Assembly (NCBI RefSeq): GCF_037975245.1
Contig: NC_092575.1
Span: forward strand, 2,301,001-2,365,000
DNA from: Apostichopus japonicus
Taxonomy: Eukaryota > Echinodermata > Holothuroidea > Aspidochirotida > Stichopodidae
Direction: 5' to 3'
DNA: 64,000 bases
Shown: piece after piece, positions 39,501 to 51,726 of the stretch
Layout of the letters: every line of letters begins with the position of its first letter
How positions within the stretch are numbered: position 1 is the first letter of the stretch
Translations under genes and position numbers: made by a program
The notes under the pieces: generated by a model
The model's input: the letters and a program-made list of their open reading frames with translations, nothing else
Databases searched by the model: none
Told to the model about the DNA's origin: nothing

Positions 39501-42500
39501 GGTGGTATATTTGTACTGGAGAGGGGAATGAAAAAACATGGTTTTACTAGAATGGTTAGAATACTGTTGTGTGGAATCACTTTGATAACACACTTTCTGT
39601 CAATATGTTACTTCAGGTGGTATATTTGTACTGGAGAGGGGAATGAAAAAAAAAAATGGTTTTACTAGAATGGTTAGAATACTGTTGTGTGGAATCACTT
39701 TGAGAACACACTTTCTGTCAATATGTAACTTGAGGTGGTATATTTGTACTGGAGAGGGGTATGGAAAAACAAAATGGTTTTACTAGAATGGTTAGAATAC
39801 TGCTGTGTGGAATCACTCTGAGAACACACTTTCTGTCAATATGTTACTTCAGGTGGTATATTTGTACTGGAGAGGGAAATGGGGGTAAGAAATGGTTTTA
39901 CTAGAATTGTTAGAATACTGTTGTGTGGAATCACTTTGATAACACACTTTCTGTCAATATGTTACTTCAGGTGGTATATTTGTACTGGAGAGGGAAATGG
40001 GGGTAAGAAATGGTTTTACTAGAATTGTTAGAATACTGTTGTGTGGAATCACTTTGATAACACACTTTCTGTCAATATGTTACTTCAGGTGGTATATTTG
40101 TACTGGAGAGGGGAATGGAAAAAAAATTGTTTTACTAGAATGGTTAGAATACTGTTGTGTGGAATCACTCTGAGAACACACTTTCTGTCAATATGTTACT
40201 TCAGGTGGTATATTTGTACTGGAGAGGGAAATGGGGGTAAGAAATGGTTTTACTAGAATTGTTAGAATACTGTTGTGTGGAATCACTTTGATAACACACT
40301 TTCTGTCAATATGTTACTTCAGGTGGTGTATTTGTACTACAGATGGTTGGGAGGGGGATGGGGAGGGGAGGGGGAGAGGGAGAGGAAAGGGCAAGGGATG
40401 GAATTCAGAAAGTGGTTTGCAAGAATGTTTGAAGTACTGGTGGTGTGGAAACCTATGATTACAACAGATATTACTTCAAGTGCCACATTTGGACCAGGGG
40501 ATGGGGGAGATGACATTGAGAAAGTGGTTTTCAAGAATTGGTAGCATTCTGTAGTGTGGAACCAATATGGTAACAGACAAGGTGTTTTACTTGTACTGAG
40601 TGGTGAAGTGGGGGTAGGTGAGGGGAGTGGGGGGGGATGGAATGAATTGAGAGAGTGGTTTTGCAAAATGATTAAGGTACTGTGATATGCAAGCACTATT
40701 ATAACACCCCATCAATAAATATAACTTTAGGTGTGTGTGAGTGTGTCTTCTTGTACTAGGAGAAATAATGGAAAAAAAATGATTGTACCCAGAAATTTGA
40801 TCATTTAGTACTGGAGTGACTATGTAAAAGAACAGCCGCTATAAGACTGTTACCGTCTGCACAAAAGGCAGCGATTCAGCAACCATGCTTGCCACGTGCA
40901 GTGTAATAATTACAGTGTGAAAGCCCCCGTCCCAAATTTATTAATTTTTTTTATTTCTCTGTAGTATCAAGACCAGTATCGGGAACGAACGAATTAATTA
41001 CTTACAAAGTGAAAGTCTCGTTGAACTCTGGATCCAACGTCTGCGAATGAACTGCCGTTTTGAATATCTTGGACTTGTACATGGTCGTCTCGGGGCAGAC
41101 TTCTACTGTCACGAACGGATCGCTGAGACCTGCCCCCAAAAAATTGAAAAATGGTTAACAAATAAAAATATTGAGATGATGGGGTTTCATCTATATAGCT
41201 GAAGGTTTAAAGCATTTGCAACTTTGTTATTCATATTTTTTGTCCCAGAGGTGGAACCTATATCATCAGAAGAAAAGGAAGTTGATTATAACGCTAGTCG
41301 AAATCAGGTGTCGTGAGGATACTAGAGCGATATATTTAACAAGGTATGGTGGGGGCAGGGGGGTGGGAAGGGGGGTCGATGTTTCTAAACGGTTATCTCA
41401 CCTGATCTATCCATTCCTGGTAAGTCAGAAGCATTACAAACTGAAATTAACAAAGAAGAACAAAATATAAAATGCTAGATTATTAAAGGGATGAAAAATT
41501 ATGATGAACACAATATGACCACCAACTTCATCTACTTTCCTGCTACACTAAAGGCCTTTTTGCAAATATACATCCCTGCTGAGACTCCCTCCCTCTCTCC
41601 TGGTTCCTACAATGTTGATGCCATTCTTCAGTTTGATTTCATCCCCCTTTCCATCCCCCCTCCCCCAAAGATGATAAGCATCAACCTCAACCACATTCAT
41701 ACCCCTCTTTTCTTAAAAAATAAAGGCTTTTCCCACTATGCTATTATTTCCTCCCCTCCCTCTCCCCCTCCCCCTCCCTCCTACGCTACCACCAGAGTTG
41801 TAACATCAAGCCACTTCAATTTTCAAGTTGATTCATTGGGTGTTATCATCAAGACATGACTTACGGCACCGACTCAGGTTACCATACTATCGGATAAACC
41901 TCAACGAACTTCACTTCACAAAGTCCCTTCACTTTTTGAAATCTACAGAATCGAGTTACGACAATACACTTTACTAACCCAACAGATGAGAGATCTTTGA
42001 CACCATCCATAATAATGATAATCAATTCTTTTTCCCATTTTTTACAAAGCACAACAAATGACTACCGGCCCATCGTTCCCCTTGCCTCACCTTTGACGAC
42101 AATCGTGGTATCACCGTCTGGTTGCTCCTTGCAAGCGATCTTGACGTTGATGATGCCAATACTCTCCTCCGGTCGTCTGACGTCCTTTGACATGTCCGTG
42201 CAGTACTGTAACATCAACCTCTCGGAGCTCAGGGAGTTTATGTCCAGCTGGGCTACCAGGGTGTGGTATTCTTCCGTCTTGGTCTTGGTGTCGTCTAACT
42301 TGATGGCGGGACTGTGGAAGTATCCCTCCAAGCAGTTTAAACTCTGAGCAGGAAAGCAAATTATAATTTAAAACATTCTTAGAAAATGGAAGCTATAATT
42401 CTGACAGTTTCATTTCCATCCTATAACTTAGTGAGAATGAAATCACAGGTTGCTACTGTACCATAACATCTCTTTCAAATTTGCTTGAACAGAAACTATA

Positions 42501-45500
42501 TTTGTCATGTTGTGGTCTTGTGTTGTGGTGAAAATTGGTTATTTCCATCTATCCCCCCCACCCTCCCCAATAAAAAAGATGTCATTATTGATATTTTTAT
42601 TGTGCCTTCTTCTTTTGAAAATGTAGTTGTTGAACAAGCATCTCATCCCAATACCTAACTTTATATGTTTGCTGAGTCCATCATGATGCCAACTAGACTG
42701 TGCTACAGAACTCCACATACTCTACAACATGGCCATGAGATGAGGGTTATATGATCATTACTAGACCAATGTACAGTTCCACAGTTCCAATTAACATTTA
42801 CCTCTCGCAGTTCTTCGTAATAATCTGGCGGCTTGCCGACTTTCATGAGACGAGCTATTAGTCTGATGAGACCCTCCCAGAGAGCCAGGGTGAGTCTGGG
42901 GAACAGTTGTGCTAAGAGTTGTTTGTAGAGGGTACCCAGGTTATCGTCAATGTACTCCATCATGCTATCAAGAACCTAGCAGAGAAAGAGAGGCAAGAAT
43001 AAATCAATGGAGGCATCTTAGCGAGACGGGTGAAATATAGACTGGCATCCTTAGAATAGAACAACCCAAAGTAGAATGGTACCTTAGCAAAGAGCAGGAA
43101 TATAGACTGGCATAGTTAGAATAGAACAGCTCAAGGAAGGATGGCACCTTAGCAAAAGAGCAGGAATATAGACTGTCATCCTTAGAATAGAACGGTGCAA
43201 GCAAGGTAGAATGGCACCTTAGCAAAAGAGCAGGAATAAGACTGGTATCCTTAGAATAGAACAGACCAAAGTAGAATGGCACCTTAGCGAAGAATGAAAA
43301 TATAGAATGACATCTTAAAAACAACAATAACAACATCACACCACATATTTCAATTCTACACAAAGTTCAGAAACCAGAAGTGATTTCAAGAGCTTATATT
43401 TTTTACCTCCTCTTTTGATTTCTTTGCAGGATCTGTAACCTTCTTCATGTACTTTAACACCTCCTGACACATCTTCTCTGCAATGTTCCTCTCCAGGACG
43501 CTGGACATCATCCTCACGTGCTCACTGGCTCTGGCCGTCAGCCTCTGGAATGTCGACAGGGTCAGTTTGCCAGCCTCGGGGTTGCTGTGCTGTTTCACAA
43601 ACAGTTCTATATTTTTCTCCCATTCTAGGAGGTTCGGCAGCGTGTCCAGGTACACCCGCACATGTTCGATGTTGTTTAAAGTAATGCACAACTGGTTGGA
43701 AATAAAGGAACAGGGATGAAAAGTTGAACTCATCATCTGATATTTTATGCATAAAATGTCCTTCATATATATATTGATCATGCTAACTGTTTTGCTCCCT
43801 TTCCTAACCTGAGAAGTGAATGAATGTGAGGTACCAGCACCGAGAGCACAAAACTTCAGGGAGGGGGTAGGGAGGGGGGTTGTGGGGGGGCATTGGCAGA
43901 AGGGAAAACTAACTGATGGGAAATGAGATATTTGAGAGATATTGCACATACTTTGTCCTTGATGTCAAAGGTCTGGTCGGGACTTGTTCGATAGAATCCA
44001 CTTTCTTCAAGTCGAGAGTGAATCTGTAGAGCATAGAGCTTTGCACCTTCGCATATAGCCTGGGAGGAATGAAGATGAGAAATATCATGAGGTGGAGAGT
44101 GATTAGTATTAAATGACGAATTTGTGATAATTTATAGATGTAAATATTTCTTAAATTTAAAACTTTTTACACTTATTTTTTTTATTTTTATGGTAATGGT
44201 GGGTCATAAAATTCCAAAGCAACACAACTGGATTACTCCTTGATATTTCATTTCAAATAAGGTTCAATCAGTTTGTTAAAGCTGTTTAAACTTAAGAGGT
44301 GGGCCGGTTCTCTCCATCCTGTAAACCAACCATAATGGCTAGAATATGAAGTCTCCATTCAAAGAGCTTCTTTTTTTTTATGTGTGTTTGTTCAAATATT
44401 TTATCAAACCATCTTAGTATTACTCAATACTGAGAGTTAATGATAGTGAAGCTAATGATGTAATAGCTATGGGATATAAGCAAGGAATAACCTCAAAAAG
44501 TTACACCAAAATTTACCCAACAAGCTGTAAGAAAACTGTCTGCCCCACAGAATCCTGAAAATTCATTGTCGACGAGGATTAGTATGACTTCAATTAAATA
44601 CCTAGTCATTGAGTCTGTCACAAGTTAACCAAGAATGTATGTATGCATTTTAGATCCTCCTGCAAGCAGGAACTCCCAAAGGAGCCATCATTGGCTTATC
44701 AAAGCCGCAAGCTCTCAAAGTCAGTCTACTTAGATTCATATTTAACGTCCATGATTATGAATTGTCAATTGTCAACAACTCTGTAACTGGACGACATACA
44801 TTAATCTTGGAGTGACTCGAACTCGGGACCTTATGATTGGAAGGCACCGGCGTTAACCACTGAGCTAACACTCCTAATGATATCACCTGACAAAGATATC
44901 ACCTGACCACTCACATTGAGTACGTAGCACCTGCACAGTTGGACGGGGACTTGCGCTTAGTGCGTGATTCATATAATTATGTACATTATTACATTCTCTG
45001 AAGAGATTACACAAGCAAATGTGCCTGGATCGATGAAATTGATATCATCACAAATAACATCCTACTACTAATACACCACACATCAATACTCAATCTTGGT
45101 TTAAAAAATATGTCATCTTGGTTTAAAAACTATATCAGTTCAGGTACTTCTTGAATGTAGCTAACAAAAAAATAGCCTCTTTGTTTCTTTTCTCGACTGC
45201 AGCTTTTCATAACTTTGTGGATTACTACTAATTACCTCTGTTATTCTTGCAATAGCTATGCAGTTACTATCTGGCTCCTCGAACCCGATACTGTTCCATT
45301 CCTGAGTGACCTAGAGAATTTAAAGAGGAAAAGAGAAAAATTGTATCAACCTCTGAAAAAGAGGACTTGACATCTAACAACTGAATCGGAGAAGTTGACC
45401 ACAATATACCAAATATTTCAAAGACCAAATATTTCAATGAGAAAATTCAGTCTAGAATGTCATCGGAAATTAAAACACATTTATGCAGCACAAATCACTA

Positions 45501-48500
45501 CTTCCATTCCTCATGTATGGAAGAGATACACAAAGTGTCCGTTTGTTTAAAAAAATATTAACAGCAAAAAAAAAAAAAATTAACAGCAACAACAACAACA
45601 AGCACACAAAAAAAAAAAGGAAAGTAAATTAAATTAAAACTGAGAATACACAAACAAGCAACAGACAAAGAAGCAAAATTAATAAAAAAAATTAAAAAAA
45701 CAATCGAAAAAACCCCCAAAACAACATAACAAGAGTCATTTTTGTTGAGTTTTTTGGATAATTACCTTTGAGAAACATGATTCGACGTCTACAGCGGAAT
45801 GTGAATACTTGACCACTGAATGGACGAGCTCCATCTCTTTGTCCACTTCCAACGCCATTTTGACACGTTGAGATATTTCGTGTTGGAATGTGACCAGCCA
45901 ATAGATAAGTGGTTCCTGAAACCATTTGTGGTAGTGCAACAGATCCAGCTCGTCTCTGAAGGAAACAAAATTAAAAAAATATCCAGTGAGATGTGATTAA
46001 CTTTTACACCAGTTGCTAAGAAATCCAAACATTACATGATAAATTTTAACAATTTGTGACAAAGGTAAAAATTTATGTCAATTCACTTTAAAGACCATCT
46101 TTTTCCAGGGTTGAAAATTTGCTTTCTTTAATTTTACATGAACATTATTACAAATGCCATGAACAGAGATGATCCCATTTCAATGGAGGAAATTCTACTT
46201 CATCCCTTTGTTACCCCTATCCCATCCATACACCCCTTCCCCTCCCCATCTCCCTGCCACAAACATTACCCACATCTAAAACAAGACAGTTGTGGATAAT
46301 AAATGTTGTCCTTAAGTTGGATTTTTCAACAATTGTATTCCAATTCCTGGAACAGCAAAGGGCGCTATTTGACACAAACAGATGAAGACAGCCACACCTT
46401 GTAGAGACCACAGTTAGGAACAAGCTATACTGATATGGCCCTTGCAAGTGTAGTAACTTGGATCAAAGTTTCTCTTTGCCTACTTCTTCTTCATCCCTTT
46501 TGCTACCCCAATCCCTCCATACCCCCCTTCTCCTCCCCTCTCCCCCCTCCCTGCCACAAACTTTACCCACATCTAAAACAAGACAGGTTGTGGATAATAA
46601 ACGTTTTCCTTAATTTGGATTATGTCTTCCACTGGACATTTACTTATACTTGTTGCAATGCTGCTAAGCTGGTGTCTCTTTTTTTGTGGGAGGGGTGTTT
46701 GTTACCACTCATCCAGAAGGGTATCACTTACCCGTTGTTTATATTTTCAGCGAGGATCGTTACCAGTTTCTTGACCGTGAAGTAAAGCCGAAGACTGGCG
46801 ATGCTGGACTCGCTGATATTTTCAGGAAAGCGTTTGTATTTCAGAAGATAAAACGTTATTCTTTTAATCATATCTTGCAGTGACTTGGACAAATAGTTGT
46901 CTGTCACCTTGGCAACCACAGAAAAATATTTCACATTGAACCTGTGAAGGGAAGAAAGTGAAGAAAAACAAATCTTGCTTTATTTATTAATATCAAGCAA
47001 AAATCTTAGGTTGTATAAGGAAAGATGAAGCAATTTATTTACAAGACAAGATAAGACAAGTAAAACACAAACTGTTTAGTTTTGGAATGAGTTGCGAAAA
47101 TTGTAAAATTCTGGTAGTAGTTTGACCCAACAACAATGTGTTACAGAAATTAAATTTGCAGTTAATCATATCAAAACACCTTTCCAAATATTTTTACCAT
47201 TCCATTCATCACCCAGAAACTGTTCTATCGAGAATGAAATCACATACCAATAGCAAATTTTGGCAGAGATTTCAAAAGTTTGGACATTTTCCATTATTTT
47301 GAAATATGACTTGCTCAGTCAATCTATGAATTGCATTGTTGCATGATTCTACTATACCAAATAGAATATTGAACATTAATAAAAATCAATGCAAAAATGC
47401 TGATTTATGAAAATAAATGAATATTTTCTTAACTGACCTTGCAAAAGAGTTTTTATACTCCTTCATCGTCTTGCAGTAGACACAGAGATCGCTAAACACG
47501 GAAATAACTTCATCAATCACTGCAACCAATTCCGCAGGTTTCTAATGAGATTGAGACAAAGAATATGATTATAACTTCCGAGGATTGCTCTATATAAACT
47601 GGTAGAACATAAACTATTTTTATAGGTTTATAGATAATGTAAAGTTAATTACACCCTCCACCCTCTAATGAAAACAGTGTTCGAAAAAAAAGGGGGAAAA
47701 AGAAAAGTGAACATTAATTATGTGACCTATTAAGGTTAAAAATGTAGACATCTTCTTAGTTATAAACAATTATTTTATGATTTGCTTTTTATGCAGTTGA
47801 CTTCAAGCATCTATGATATTAAAAAGATAAAATGTTATTGACCACCAAAACCTATACATAATGCATATTAATTTTTTTCTTTCTGCATTTGTTTTCTATA
47901 GATAAGGTATTATATACAACCTCAATGAAATAATAGGAGGAGAGGGGATGGGTGATGAGTGGGAGAGTAGGTGGGTGGGGGATTGGAATAACAGAACCTT
48001 ACCAGAGGTTCATCTTGCTGTGGTAATTCCTTCAAGTTTTCTATCAGCCATTTCCGTGTGTCTGTTGTGATGGCCGTCGTCAACACGTCTTGCATCTTTT
48101 CGTGAGCAGTTCGATGGTCCACAGGCCATATCTTCATGGACAGTACCGTGTGGATGTTCTGGAGCCTGAGAAGATGGGAAGAAGTTAGAATCTTTACTAA
48201 CGTCAGTGAATGACTTAGCTCACAGGTGCTCAAAAACCAGCATGTAAGATTTGACTGAAGGCCCCAAGATCGATTATATGCTCACATCTGCAGGCATGGA
48301 AGTAAAAATCTTCAGTTTGATATGCAATATATCTAAACATTTAAAGGAACGAAAACATTCAGTGCAGGTTGCAATTCAATACCATCTTTGTTTTATAAGT
48401 CATTATTAACCATAATGCTGAAAATGGAAATGCATTACAAATTATATATGAATCAAAGACAAATGATGTTGGACTTCAATTCTTCAGGTTTCTCTTGTTG

Positions 48501-51500
48501 ATATTGAGTAAATAATAAAACTGTTTCATGAACTTTCATAGTTTTTATGAATCGTTGAAACCCGTTGGATGTCAGGTAAATATACGGCTATAAGAAGCTG
48601 ACATGATTGCAATGAACTTTTTCAGACCATTACAGACCATTTCCAACAACCGAACTTCTTGAAAAGCAGATATCCTGGATTTCGGAACAAAATTCTGTAT
48701 GTTGTTTCACTATCACATGTATATCAATTTTGATCTTTTGTGCTTTAGTCATGTTTTGAGACAGTTCTCATACAGATGTCAATGACTTCAACCACAGACA
48801 GGGTACAAAGGTACTACATCTTGAGAACAGTGGCTTACCTGTAAAGTTGATGTATTTCTTCCAGGAATTCTGGCTTCCCTGGAGGAAACAGAGACGGTCC
48901 ATTCTCAATATCCTTGAGACACATATCTATGTATTCAGTCACAGAGCCCTCTAACATTGTCAGCTGTCGACGAGAGAAAAACAAGGTAAATAAGAATTTG
49001 AGTTTTCATGTAATCTAGTTTGCTTTGAAAGTTTTTCTTTATTGGGTGGGGGGAGGGGTAAGATTATATATTTACTGTCACTGTATTTTTGTTAACTAGA
49101 AGAAAGAACTGGCCAAAAATGAAGAAAATTGAAAAAAGACGGACAGACAGACAGACAAAAATTTCTCAACAAGAAGGAAGCAAACAGCAACACTCTTAAA
49201 GGGAAACAAACGCTTTATGAAAACAATACCAAATAATCACCAAATTAATCACCAAATTAAATCAAATATTCAATTTCAAATTTTCAATGTATTCATTTAC
49301 TGGATGTGAATGTTTGACTGGATTAGTAGGGACATCTTCACAGAGGCATACAGCCTGAAATTAAATTGTTTTTCCTTACAACAAGATCATGATTAAATTA
49401 ATACCCGGTCCAGAAATGATGGTTTCGGCAAACTAAGGATACTGTACCAGTATAACTTGCTTGACAAGTAAGTTATCAGAATAACTTACCAGAATAACTT
49501 ACTTGACAACTAAGTTATCAGAATAACTTACTTGAAAACTCCATCCTCCAAGAAGCAGGAAAGAAGAAAATGACATCAGACTTATCAAATCATTAAATCA
49601 TCATCCTATTTCCTATAATTATCCCCATTCTGCTTCCATTTTTTTGTTCATTTTAAATATATTTTTGGGAACCAGGTACAGTTACATATGAAATGTCACA
49701 CATAGGCCAATGTCATGCAAACACAAATTAGCCCAACATAGTTTGTGAATACCTCATTGAATAATTAGTGTCCAGACAAGATGCTAACTACCTTAATAAC
49801 ATTTTTTCAACATTCTTTCCAATTTTTTTTTTTTTAAAATGTCTATTATTTCTTATTCCCACAAACCTTACAAAAGACTTACATCAAACTCACAGACCGA
49901 ACAAGTTTTCACAGATTTTACATTCAGCCTTGCCTACTTTTCTAACAAAAAAACAAAAACAAAAAAATGGGGTGCTGTTAATTTTGTAATTAATTGAAAG
50001 AATTCTTGATAGCATCCCTTCATCAAAGTGCAGTAATTGTAAAATGAGTCCATATATTTATTTACCTCATGAGTCATCCATTTGGGGTTATTCTCCAAGA
50101 ATTCCTGGTGGTTTGCCTGCGGTTCGTCCACCTCTGACGGACACAGCAGAGCAACAAACTCTGAGTGGATGCTGTAGGTTATCTCCCGGAATACTCGATC
50201 CATCAACAGTGCCGGTACCTTCCCCTCTAACCCCATCTCCGCCTTAGGGGAGTCTGGAGAATCCCGACCGCCCTTTGCCACATCTGGCTGGTCCGATGAT
50301 CCTTGGACAGCAGTGTCTGCGGCACTTTTGTCTTCTCCATTTTCTGATTCCGTCAGACCTTTGTCGAGGGCAGCCATTTTGACGAGTTTCTTTAGATATT
50401 TTTTGCTGCTATATTCTCTGACGTACTGCAGCATGCACGATAAGTGGCTGGGTATTAATAAAAAGTCAGAAAACGGAACATTTGCATCAAAAAGTGGTTG
50501 ATAAACTTTTCAAGGCTGAACAAACACAAGCAATTTGATCAGATAAAAATTGGTAAAATACAGATATACATCCCGCAACCTCTTGTATCCACTTTAAATT
50601 TTGCTTACGTGTGTCATGCATACCCTTATAAAACTGTCTATGGTAACATACCATAACCCTTTGCTGACCTTGCAAACCTTCAAAATAGTTCTAAATCAAA
50701 CTAGATACAAAATTATTATCTCAGTAGGAAGCCAAAAAAAGAAACACCCATCGTCAGTGACACACACAAAGCTTCATAAAAATTTTAATATAATTGTGAC
50801 CATTTATGGCTATTGCTAGCAGATTTGCAGCCAGTATACTGCAGAAATATCTAACTACCATACGGCAGTTTTTTTGTATTTGGACACCGATTACAAGAGT
50901 CAAAAGAAAGAGCACCATCGGTGAAACTAGGACGCCCTCCTAGCGAACACCAAATGACAGCTAATGAGTGAGTATCAAATGATTCTCTTCTCAAAATTCT
51001 GTCCGGCCCGTAGGCATATTTACATATAGTAATAATCAGATATAAAAAGCAAACTGGAATTTCTTTCTTTATTATATACAAATTTTATTCCAATATTTGT
51101 GATGGAACTTGTCAAGTCAAAAATTTAACAAATGACCTTGTTTGGGGATTTTGGTATAGAATAGCATTGAAAACTAAAACAAAAAAAAGATGAAATCTAA
51201 CTGAAAAAGCACGTATTAAAATTGGTTGAAAGTATACATAAGAGACTTACACAATCAGCTGGGCTAGCTTGCTGATGTCTTGCAGAATGGCATAATAATC
51301 AAGAAGATGCTGGCTTAGTTTACTGAGCTTCCCATCCCAGGGACCCTTTCTTTTCTAAAAATTAAACAGTTTAAAGGAAAGAAGACAAGAACGAAATCAA
51401 AGTTGTGATCTTTAAAATCCGTTTAGCTTAAAGTTAAAGAGATATATGCAACGTGGCTGTTGTATATATATATCTGAAAATGTAGTGAGTTGGAAAATCA

Positions 51501-51687
51501 AGAACAGTGAAAAAACTTCCAGCCTCCACTGGGATTCGAACCCGGGCCTCCCGCTTTATATGCGGAAACCCTAATGACTAGGCTATGGGCGCTGATTGTA
51601 TGTCCAGAGGTTCGAAACTGGTAAGGAAGGTCATAATTCCACTGTAGGCATTTGTCACCTGTATCGAACAATACTAGTTTCTGTTTT

Positions 51688-51726
<39 letters not shown>

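Noticed and set aside
37155-40544. Repeated plus-strand frames such as MLLQVVYLYWRG and ICYFRWYICTGEG
   Set aside because: They are antisense translations of the splice-site-derived repeat, whose 117-bp period is a multiple of three.
42962-43363. 119-codon minus-strand frame rich in Phe/Leu/Ser
   Set aside because: It lies in intron 19 and translates the 62-70-bp minisatellite.
44809-44874. A functional tRNA gene
   Set aside because: Only 66 nt, poor D-stem and an eight-base anticodon loop; better explained as a SINE head.
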